Shown here: positions 1 to 6,399 of the stretch, piece by piece
Position numbering within the stretch: position 1 is the stretch's first letter
Layout of the letters: each line of letters begins with the position of its first letter
Source: Shewanella glacialipiscicola
Lineage (GTDB): Bacteria > Pseudomonadota > Gammaproteobacteria > Enterobacterales > Shewanellaceae
DNA length: 64,000 bases
Assembly (NCBI RefSeq): GCF_023283485.1
Contig: NZ_JAKILU010000006.1
Coordinates: 1 to 64,000, forward strand
Direction of reading: 5' to 3'
The notes under the pieces: model-generated
The model's input: only the letters and a program-made list of their open reading frames with translations
What the model was told of the DNA's origin: nothing
Database searches by the model: none
Translations under genes and position numbers: made by a program

Positions 1-81
1 CATTACAATGCAGGATTAAGCCCAAATGAATCAGAGCGAAGATTTTGGGAAGATTCTAAAGCCGTGGCCAAATTTAGTTGA
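1..81 (+). CDS. C-terminal fragment of a gene cut by the window edge, possibly an IS transposase
   Basis: Frame 1 is open from the first base and stops at TGA 79-81, giving 26 residues that begin HYNAGLSP and end AVAKFS. The pattern of a Tyr/Asn pair followed by a short LSP-x-E stretch resembles the extreme C-terminus of integrase-core (IS3-type) transposases, and the bases just after the stop (to about 97) end in GGGACA, as the end of such an element could. This is a weak resemblance: most of the protein lies outside the window. It could equally be the tail of an unrelated gene. Confidence 0.35.
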   Translation, partial: HYNAGLSPNESERRFWEDSKAVAKFS

Positions 82-101
82 CCACTTCATAGGGACAACA
101 C

Positions 102-119
102 ATCGGCAACGTTGCCGAT
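102..119. repeat. 18-bp perfect palindrome upstream of ecotin
   Basis: ATCGGCAACGTTGCCGAT is fully self-complementary. It lies between the stop at 81 and the ecotin start at 145. It has no following T-run, so it does not look like a terminator. It could be an operator for the ecotin gene or part of the junction of the element ending upstream. The role is inferred from position only. Confidence 0.5.
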
Positions 120-144
120 AAAAGCGAGTTAGATTAGGAGAAAC

Positions 145-699
145 ATGATGAAATTGAATACGTTATTAAGTGCTGCAGCCCTGTCATTAGCACTTTCCAT
201 TAGCTCATTTAACGCCATGGCAATGAGCTCACCCCAGTTAATAGGACTCGATACCCCCATGATCAGCATTCAACGTTTTGGCCAAACAGATTACAGCCCA
301 CAGGAAGTGACTAAGATGTTTCCCGCGCCTTCGGCAGGGATAGTGCAACACATTTTGACATTGCCTAAGCTAGAAAATGAAGATGACTATATGATCGAAA
401 TTCAAATTGGTCAGACGAAAATGGTTGATTGTAATAAACATCGATTAAATGGCGAGTTAAAAGAGCGCACAGTCGAAGGCTGGGGCTATAACTATTATCA
501 AGTAGATGAAATATCGGCAGGTCCAAGCACTATGATGGCTTGTTCTGATACAGCAAAACAAAGTGCTTTTATCCAAATCCCAGACGAACTTATACTGCGC
601 TATGACAACCGCTTACCTAAAGTTTTTTATCTTCCTGAGGGAACAGAAATACGCGTTAGAACCTGGAAAGTAGACTCAACATATCAATATTCTAAGTAA
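145..699 (+). CDS. eco: ecotin, periplasmic serine protease inhibitor
   Basis: Ecotin is a periplasmic dimeric inhibitor of trypsin-fold serine proteases that protects the cell from exogenous proteases. The 184-residue product has a signal peptide (hydrophobic residues about 8-20, cleavage probably near ANA/AMA at 24-27). The family core is clear: [16 protein letters not shown], then EGWGYNYY, then the reactive loop STMMAC at 128-133. The expected P1 methionine is M130, and C96 and C133 are 37 residues apart, the same spacing as the loop disulfide in the E. coli protein. It is longer at the N-terminus than E. coli ecotin. The start at 145 follows a good ribosome site (AGGAG, four bases before ATG); a second ATG at 148 is also possible. 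The gene is monocistronic and closed by a hairpin at 712-759. Confidence 0.93.
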   Translation: MMKLNTLLSAAALSLALSISSFNAMAMSSPQLIGLDTPMISIQRFGQTDYSPQEVTKMFPAPSAGIVQHILTLPKLENEDDYMIEIQIGQTKMVDCNKHRLNGELKERTVEGWGYNYYQVDEISAGPSTMMACSDTAKQSAFIQIPDELILRYDNRLPKVFYLPEGTEIRVRTWKVDSTYQYSK

Positions 700-711
700 A
701 AATAGTTCCAA

Positions 712-759
712 TGCGCTTCGAGTCTTTGCTAATCATCACGAGCAAAGGCTCGAAGCACA
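712..759. terminator. bidirectional hairpin between ecotin and the convergent hypothetical gene
   Basis: Arms 712-730 and 741-759 pair over 19 bp with two G-U-type mismatches (GCTTCGAG core) around a 10-base loop. It lies between convergent genes, with only weak T-runs on either side. Confidence 0.65.
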
Positions 760-763
760 TTAA

Positions 764-1039
764 TCAAAATCTTTTAATTCTAACAACTTGCATAATCTCT
801 ATTTCAAAGCCAGCAACAGTCTCTGTTTCTGGATAATAAATAACGTTGATTTTTTGCCCTTGCAAATTTTTATACTTTTTGACGCGGCGAAATTTAAACG
901 GCACATCACAATCTTCAATCATCACGGTATGTTGTATCCAGTCAGCTTTTTCTCTTTGCATGTGAGAAACCACAGTCACACCTTCAGAGTGAACCAAATG
1001 CTCATGGGTAGCTAACATCTTTTTTACGGCCTTATTCAT
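764..1039 (-). CDS. small conserved hypothetical protein
   Basis: A 91-residue basic protein starting MNKAVKKM, with no signal peptide, membrane segment or family motif that I recognise. It is rich in Lys/Arg and in beta-prone stretches (TVVSHM, KINVIYYPE, EIMQVVRI), which would suit a small cytoplasmic beta-sheet protein. The ATG at 1039 lies inside the last codons of recQ (8-base overlap), so the two are probably translationally coupled. An earlier ATG at 1057 would add six residues; I prefer 1039 because AAAGAG lies a few bases upstream. The coupling to a helicase gene is the only hint of function. Confidence 0.6.
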   Translation of the reverse strand: MNKAVKKMLATHEHLVHSEGVTVVSHMQREKADWIQHTVMIEDCDVPFKFRRVKKYKNLQGQKINVIYYPETETVAGFEIEIMQVVRIKRF

Positions 1040-3020
1040 GATCAACTCTTTTCTCATCTAGTTGCGACAACTGCGACGCAACTTTCTGTTTAATTTCAGC
1101 ATATCTCAATTTTTCACAGCGACCGAAGCCACTTAACTTGCGCACTTGAAAGCGACTGACCAAGGGAACCGCCATACCAGCAAGATAACGACAGTAGGTA
1201 TCAAGGGATATAGCATTAATACCCTTGGCGATTAAATGCGTTTTTAACGCAATCAAATCAGCGAGTATTTGCTGTTCAGTGGGCCAAACGGGCTCTGTTG
1301 AATAGCGTAACTGAGCAATATTTCCACGACAAACACTACAATGACCACACAAGGTGGGTGCCTGATTATCATCAAAATAACGCGATAAATTATGGCTTAA
1401 ACATGTTTCAAGTTCAAAAAAGCGCACTAATTGTGCTATTCGTGCAATTTCTTTCTGTTCTTTATCGTTAAAATAATGATAAAGCACATCAACCAAATCC
1501 GCTTGCGCCAATGCGTTCGCATCTACCTGATACACATCTGTTATACGCTTAGTTTCTAACTCAATTAACTGCTGTTCTGCTAAATATTCCAGTGCTGCTA
1601 ACACGCGGCTACGCTCATGGCCAGTGGCACTGTATAGAGCATCAAAATCCAATGCGCCCCATATTTTTTTCATTTGTGTATGATTAAAAATCTGCGACAA
1701 AAATGCCTGCCGCTCTGGATTAAATCGCTCCAAGATGGCTTGCTTATCTGCTAGAAATTTATAGTTTACATCAGCGTAGTAAGCAAACAACGGCTTTACT
1801 ACGCCTAATATTTCTAACTGAACGAGCAAAGTTTTCAAGGGCAACTGGCGAATATTACTCGCAGTGGAGAGGCCATTTAACTGGCATTCCCATTGACCTA
1901 AATGCTGTTCAAGTTTAATCGTGTCAACTACTTGTGCGATACCATCCCGCTCTGGAGTATCTCCATAGACAAAATTTTCAACGGTATTTAATCCATCAAG
2001 ATTGGCTAAAGTTACGCAGTGAGATAACTGACCATCGCGCCCTGCTCGACCTATTTCTTGGCTGTAATTCTCTATCGATTTAGGTAAATCATAATGGATC
2101 ACAAAACGAATATTACTCTTATCTATCCCCATGCCAAAGGCGATAGTGGCCACAACGACTTGTAACTTATCTTGCATAAAGTCATTTTGGATTTGTTGAC
2201 GCTTTTCATCTTCAAATCCAGCGTGGTATGCGCTGGCAATAATCCCATGTTGGCTTAATAAGCGCGCTACCGTTTCAGCAGTTTGCTGTAACGTCACATA
2301 CACAATACCGGCGCCAGAAAATGAGGCGATTTGCTTAACCAGCAAAGCATCTTTTTCTTGTGTGGAGATAGGCAGTACTGTCAAATCTAAGTTAGGTCGA
2401 TAAAAACCCGTTTGCACTATGTGCTCAGGCGCGATATCAAACCGTTTTGCCATATCCAGCTTAACTTTGCGCGTCGCCGTAGCGGTTAATAACAATACTA
2501 ATGGGATTTGTAACTCACGGCGATAATCAGGCAATTTAAGATAATCAGGACGAAAGTTGTGTCCCCATTCTGAAATACAATGTGCCTCATCAACCACTAA
2601 CATAGATAAAGTAACTGATTGAATAAATTGCCTAAAACGCTCATTTTTAAAACGTTCTACCGACACCATTAAAATCTTAAGTGTACCAGAACGTGCATCT
2701 ACCATCACTTTTTGACTCTGTTCGGCACTCAATGTGGAGTCGATGCTGGCAGCATTAATACCTTTAGATTGCAAAAATTCCAGCTGATCTTTCATCAAGG
2801 CCAATAGTGGTGAAATCACTAGTGTCAAATGAGGTAACTGCAATGCCGTAAATTGATAACAAAGGGATTTACCCGAGCCCGTTGGGAAGATAGCTAAGCT
2901 CGACTGTCCACTCAATAGTTGCGCTATGGTTTGCACTTGCCCAGGACGAAATTCAGAGAAACCAAAACCTTGTTGCAATAAACTTTCATACGGGTTGGTC
3001 TCTAGAATAGGATTAAGCAT
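1032..3020 (-). CDS. recQ: RecQ-family ATP-dependent DNA helicase
   Basis: A 3'-5' superfamily 2 DNA helicase, acting on forks and recombination intermediates. The 662-residue product has Walker A (FPTGSGKS, about residues 45-52), the DEAH box with the RecQ-specific aromatic loop (VVDEAHCISEWGHNFRPDY, about 143-161), and the late helicase motif QEIGRAGRDG. A four-cysteine zinc site follows (ETCLSHN then CGHCSVC), typical of the RecQ C-terminal domain. I do not recognise a clear HRDC domain at the C-terminus, so this is probably a RecQ-like paralogue rather than the standard housekeeping enzyme. The ATG at 3020 has AAAGGA six bases upstream; the TTG one codon earlier is less likely. The small gene at 764-1039 overlaps its end. 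Confidence 0.9.
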   Translation of the reverse strand: MLNPILETNPYESLLQQGFGFSEFRPGQVQTIAQLLSGQSSLAIFPTGSGKSLCYQFTALQLPHLTLVISPLLALMKDQLEFLQSKGINAASIDSTLSAEQSQKVMVDARSGTLKILMVSVERFKNERFRQFIQSVTLSMLVVDEAHCISEWGHNFRPDYLKLPDYRRELQIPLVLLLTATATRKVKLDMAKRFDIAPEHIVQTGFYRPNLDLTVLPISTQEKDALLVKQIASFSGAGIVYVTLQQTAETVARLLSQHGIIASAYHAGFEDEKRQQIQNDFMQDKLQVVVATIAFGMGIDKSNIRFVIHYDLPKSIENYSQEIGRAGRDGQLSHCVTLANLDGLNTVENFVYGDTPERDGIAQVVDTIKLEQHLGQWECQLNGLSTASNIRQLPLKTLLVQLEILGVVKPLFAYYADVNYKFLADKQAILERFNPERQAFLSQIFNHTQMKKIWGALDFDALYSATGHERSRVLAALEYLAEQQLIELETKRITDVYQVDANALAQADLVDVLYHYFNDKEQKEIARIAQLVRFFELETCLSHNLSRYFDDNQAPTLCGHCSVCRGNIAQLRYSTEPVWPTEQQILADLIALKTHLIAKGINAISLDTYCRYLAGMAVPLVSRFQVRKLSGFGRCEKLRYAEIKQKVASQLSQLDEKRVDHE

Positions 3021-3023
3021 CAA

Positions 3024-3371
3024 GCGTCCTTTACACTCATTCTTACCCGCCTAAATGTTAAGACCTAGTGCAAGAAAAAGATTTAGCATTTAATTAATCG
3101 CCTAGTTTAGCAAATTTTAAGATACTTTATGGAGTTAATTACTCACAAGCGCATTTAAAACCGCAAGTGAGCTGATAAAAAAGTAGGAGGACATCATGAA
3201 TTGAGAGTCATTAACTGATTGATAAAAGAAGAATTAACGTGACCTTTTAGTCAATAATAAAATGCTAATAACTAAATAAGTTTGCTTAATGAAGATATTA
3301 GAAACCTATCATTTTTATAAATAATGGTGAGCTTATTGCTATAACCAGTGCTGTTATAAATTATTGATAAT
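3024..3371. other. AT-rich intergenic stretch, no gene seen
   Basis: This 348-bp stretch lies between the recQ start and the stop of the next minus-strand gene. It should contain the recQ promoter, but I could not fix -35/-10 boxes with confidence. I see no RNA gene, long repeat or convincing small ORF. Confidence 0.5.
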
Positions 3372-3710
3372 TTATGATTTCCTCGCTAAATAGAGACTAA
3401 TTAAAGCTGTCAGTTTATCTTGAAATCTTTCTTCAAAACTCTCAATATCGCGCCCAATTAATTGGAAATATCTGGTTGCTTGTTCATGTGAAAGTAATTT
3501 ATTAGCAACACTGTACTGCATCTCTTCAAGGCTTTTATTATACCTTGGGGTCAGTACCCAAGTGCCGACATTGACGTCAAAGTTTTGCATCGCCTTTTGG
3601 GCCAAAGCACAAAAAGCTTCAATATGATCTAAGCCATTGGGGCCAAGACAGCCAGGTTCAATGCGGCACAATACTGCAATTTGTCGCTCGCTAACAATAC
3701 TTACACTCAT
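3372..3710 (-). CDS. hypothetical protein, 112 residues
   Basis: I do not recognise this protein. It has no signal peptide or membrane span and looks like a small soluble alpha/beta protein with three cysteines (VLCRIEPGCLGP, FCALA) and an acidic helical second half (SFEERFQDKLTALISLYLARKS). The ATG at 3710 has AGGG about seven bases upstream. It stands alone on the minus strand in an AT-rich stretch beside another hypothetical gene and a recombinase, so it may be accessory DNA. A function cannot be proposed from sequence. Confidence 0.6.
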   Translation of the reverse strand: MSVSIVSERQIAVLCRIEPGCLGPNGLDHIEAFCALAQKAMQNFDVNVGTWVLTPRYNKSLEEMQYSVANKLLSHEQATRYFQLIGRDIESFEERFQDKLTALISLYLARKS

Positions 3711-3838
3711 CTTTAGCCCTCAATGTGATACCGTAAAAACTTAACATATCGCGTTAAGCTTAACCATTATTTTCAATGCCGATACACATAAATATAAAAA
3801 ACCGTAAATTAGTGTCGCTAATAATAGTTTTTTATTAC

Positions 3839-4333
3839 TTAGTCCATTATGTAGCCGGCTTGAGAAATATCTAATGCTGATATTTCATCATGCTCTGATA
3901 ACAAGGTATCTATCGCCTGATCAAAGCTGTCTAATTTTTGTGTTTCCATATAGTGCTTCAACCTTTGAATAATATCCCTACTAACCTCAATATGAGATTT
4001 TTTTTGGCGTTTTTTTATTTGAGATAGTTCTTTACGAACCATACGCCAACCAAAATCAGAGAAATATTGATTAAGCATATTATTTGCTTTGGTGAGTTCG
4101 TTATCGAGTAGCTGCCCTTTTTTGCGTAAACGAACCACTTCATTTAACAGAGTGACCAACTCAGGGTAAGAGTTTAGATTATAAAACCACGTTGCTTTCG
4201 AGGCTGCAGCATCAGGGTTTATAAGTCGATAAATTAAAGGTAAGGCAAAGATTAACTCACTCTCCTCAAGCAACAATAATTTTCTACCTGCTGTTGGCTT
4301 ACTCTCATGATACTTCCAAGCTTGTGCTGCCAT
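3839..4333 (-). CDS. hypothetical protein with a ribbon-helix-helix-like C-terminus
   Basis: This 164-residue protein is unrecognised as a whole. Residues about 55-112 are helical and highly basic (LRKKGQ, IKKRQKKS). Residues about 112-148 read as a ribbon-helix-helix fold: a short strand (SHIEVS), a helix (RDIIQRLKHYMETQ), a turn (KLDS) and a second helix (FDQAIDTLLSEH). A basic linker before such a domain also occurs in MatP-like DNA organisers, but I see no sequence identity that would justify that name. If the fold is right, it is a small DNA-binding protein, perhaps controlling itself through the two ATGGTTNAACCAT palindromes upstream (4408-4420 and 4569-4587). No strong ribosome site is visible. 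The fold and target are inference. Confidence 0.6.
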   Translation of the reverse strand: MAAQAWKYHESKPTAGRKLLLLEESELIFALPLIYRLINPDAAASKATWFYNLNSYPELVTLLNEVVRLRKKGQLLDNELTKANNMLNQYFSDFGWRMVRKELSQIKKRQKKSHIEVSRDIIQRLKHYMETQKLDSFDQAIDTLLSEHDEISALDISQAGYIMD

Positions 4334-4407
4334 AAATACTTTTTATATCTAATATGCTATTAATTAAATGACACCCAATACTAGTACAAATCGCCGATCA
4401 TTAATAT

Positions 4408-4420
4408 ATGGTTCAACCAT
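4408..4420. promoter_or_regulatory. operator-like palindrome, copy 1 (ATGGTT-C-AACCAT)
   Basis: Six-base arms around a single C, 75 bp upstream of the RHH-like gene. It shares the core ATGGTTNAACCAT with the palindrome at 4569-4587 and resembles the one at 53149-53162. Binding by the RHH-like protein is a guess from position. Confidence 0.4.
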
Positions 4421-4568
4421 TTTATAGGGTTGTAAACGCCAAAATGCTGTTTTAGGTATTTTTATGCGGAATGAACAAAACAATAATCAGGTAACTCACT
4501 GTAACTCATCGGTTAAAAAGCATTCAAACCTACTCTCTCGTTTAATGTTAATCATATAGACGTCACAT

Positions 4569-4587
4569 AGAATGGTTAAACCATTCT
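4569..4587. promoter_or_regulatory. operator-like palindrome, copy 2 (AGAATGGTT-A-AACCATTCT)
   Basis: Perfect nine-base arms around one A, in the divergent region between the RHH-like gene and the recombinase. It shares the core of copy 1, about 163 bp away centre to centre. Confidence 0.45.
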
Positions 4588-4799
4588 TTAAAAATAAGGA
4601 GTATTCAGCTAACTTGACTAAAGCACGAACCCATGTTGTGCATGATTTTAATACACCTGTTCTCTTCTATTATATTTTCGCCTTATTATCGACCATTATT
4701 ACAGCGCTTAAACTGTGTGTTATTTTTAAGCATAAATAACAAACTAAGCATTATTTAAAACATTACTCTCAATAAAAGAATACTTTTTAATCAAATAGC

Positions 4800-4839
4800 A
4801 TATCTACCAGTGATAATGACGATTATCACTGGTAGATAT
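4800..4839. repeat. perfect inverted repeat, 18-bp arms, 4-bp spacer
   Basis: The left arm ATATCTACCAGTGATAAT (4800-4817) is exactly complementary to the right arm (4822-4839), with GACG between. It ends 57 bp before the recombinase start and overlaps where a -35 element should be. Possible roles are a recombinase binding or crossover site, an operator for autorepression, or a Fur-type site, since the inner arms TGATAAT/ATTATCA match the Fur half-sites but with a 4-base rather than 1-base spacer. The sequence cannot decide between these. Confidence 0.85.
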
Positions 4840-4853
4840 TACTATGATTTGCG

Positions 4854-4887
4854 TATAATTACGCCTTATTATTCGATATAAGGTAAT
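4854..4887 (+). promoter_or_regulatory. -10 box and leader hairpin of the recombinase gene
   Basis: A perfect TATAAT lies at 4854-4859, with no good -35; the position 17 bp upstream is in the right arm of the inverted repeat. Immediately downstream CCTTAT (4864-4869) can pair with ATAAGG (4878-4883), hiding the AAGG that is the only ribosome-site candidate. Both suggest the gene is kept low by default. Confidence 0.45.
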
Positions 4888-4896
4888 ACGAGCAGT

Positions 4897-6003
4897 ATGT
4901 CTAAAATGATCCGTGTAAATTCATCTGGTCAAAATAACCACAATATATCAAATGAAAAACTAACCGGATCAGAGAATAATCACACCGAAAACCCGCATTT
5001 TTTTGAGGAATCATATCTTCCACAATCTGTACGTAATGACTATTTAAGCGCCGCCGAAGAAACGGAATATGAAATTTCAACTAACACTCGCCGTGTCTAT
5101 AACACGAGCTTTAGTTTGTTTAGCCGTTATTGTGCTGAACATAAACTTCAGCCCCTCCCAGCCGATCCCCGTAGTGTGATTTCATTTATCGGTCATCAAA
5201 AAGAATTAATTCAAGAAAACACGGGCGTACAACTGTCAAAGCAGACTCTTACGACAAGATTGGCAGCGATTCGTTATTATCATATTCAAGCCGGATTCCA
5301 TTCTCCAACCGAGCACCCTTTGGTGATCCGAGTGATGCGCGGCTTAAGCAGAAACCAATCTCGTCATGTCAGTGATTATGATCAACAACCCATTATGTAT
5401 GATGAAGTGGAAATGTTAATCCAGGCAATCGATGAACAAGTGCATCCTTTAATACGAGCGCGAGATAAAGCCATTATTCAATTAGGATTACAGGGCGGAT
5501 TTCGTCGTTCTGAACTTGCAGATATAAAAGTACAGTATGTCAGTTTTTTGCGAAACAAATTGAAAGTACGCCTCCCTTATTCTAAGAGTAATCAGCAAGG
5601 TCAAAAAGAATGGAAAGATCTTCCAGATCATGAACCCTTTGCCGCATTTGATGCTGTTAAATATTGGTTAGCGTTAACTAATATTAAAGATGGACATTTA
5701 TTTCGTTCGATATCCCGTGATGGTAAAGATTTACGCCCATATCAGATTGTCGAGCGTAATTTAGATGCAAACTCAACCTTAAATAAAAATAGTGGTTTCC
5801 TCACCGGTGATGATATTTATCGTATTATCAAAAAATATTGTACTAAAGCAGGATTACCCGCAAGGTTTTATGGTGCTCATAGTTTACGTAGTGGTTGTGT
5901 TACGCAACTTCATGAAAATAATAGAGATCATTTGTATATCATGGCAAGAACCGGACACACAGATCCTCGTTCATTACGTCATTATTTAAAACCTAGGGAC
6001 TAG
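4897..6003 (+). CDS. lone tyrosine recombinase (phage integrase family)
   Basis: A site-specific recombinase of 368 residues. The N-terminal half (about 50-150) is the SAM-like core-binding domain (TRRVYNTSFSLFSRYCAEH). The catalytic domain shows every expected residue: R203 (GFRRSELADI), a beta-hairpin lysine near 230, H328 and R331 (HSLRSG), H354 (GHTD) and nucleophile Y363 (LRHYLKPRD), only five residues from the end. There is no N-terminal arm-binding domain of the lambda type and no excisionase, phage or conjugation gene nearby. It is not next to a tRNA. The start at 4897 has a weak AAGG 14 bases upstream; M4 at 4906 is possible. An inverted repeat and hairpin precede it. Whether it moves this locus, resolves another element or inverts DNA elsewhere is unknown. 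Confidence 0.88.
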   Translation: MSKMIRVNSSGQNNHNISNEKLTGSENNHTENPHFFEESYLPQSVRNDYLSAAEETEYEISTNTRRVYNTSFSLFSRYCAEHKLQPLPADPRSVISFIGHQKELIQENTGVQLSKQTLTTRLAAIRYYHIQAGFHSPTEHPLVIRVMRGLSRNQSRHVSDYDQQPIMYDEVEMLIQAIDEQVHPLIRARDKAIIQLGLQGGFRRSELADIKVQYVSFLRNKLKVRLPYSKSNQQGQKEWKDLPDHEPFAAFDAVKYWLALTNIKDGHLFRSISRDGKDLRPYQIVERNLDANSTLNKNSGFLTGDDIYRIIKKYCTKAGLPARFYGAHSLRSGCVTQLHENNRDHLYIMARTGHTDPRSLRHYLKPRD

Positions 6004-6399
6004 ATGTTAATACTTATAAGATAAAAATCAGCCATCAAGTTATTAGTTTTTTCTATCTTCTATTTTTCAAGCATATAATTTACTGCTTAAAAAGAAATAA
6101 TCACTTATACGTCATTAAGATTATATTTATATTTGAATAATATTTTTATGATAAAAAAGTAGTGGGTTAAATCATAAAAGATTAAGTTAATATAGATGTA
6201 TATATTATATATTCATTCTTCCTTACCTAGCAATGTCAACTTCAATGACGCTCATCATTTACTACATTCCATCATGTATAGTCGGAACTTAATGGCATTC
6301 AACACGTAACATTTTTGAAATGTAAATTCATTATTTTTGTCATATTGATACTTTAACCTTAAGCACGAAAGTTATTTTATTGTCTTAAGCGGAGTAAAT
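6004..6399. other. AT-rich intergenic stretch upstream of the phosphatase gene
   Basis: 396 bp with runs such as TATATATTATATA near 6200 and no ORF of note. I looked for a Pho box (two CTGTCAT repeats 4 bp apart): TTGTCAT near 6338 gives one half only, so PhoB control is not supported by sequence. I saw no copy of the 18-bp repeat that flanks the other side of the recombinase gene. Confidence 0.5.

Larger units (their letters stand above)
4334..4896. other. long AT-rich divergent control region
   Basis: 563 bp between the RHH-like gene and the recombinase gene. It holds two ATGGTTNAACCAT palindromes, a perfect inverted repeat with 18-bp arms, a TATAAT box and a leader hairpin, each listed separately. 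No protein or RNA gene was recognised in the remainder. Confidence 0.6.

Noticed and set aside
6338..6358. Possible Pho box before phoX (TTGTCAT-ATTG-ATACTTT)
   Set aside because: Only the first half resembles CTGTCAT.
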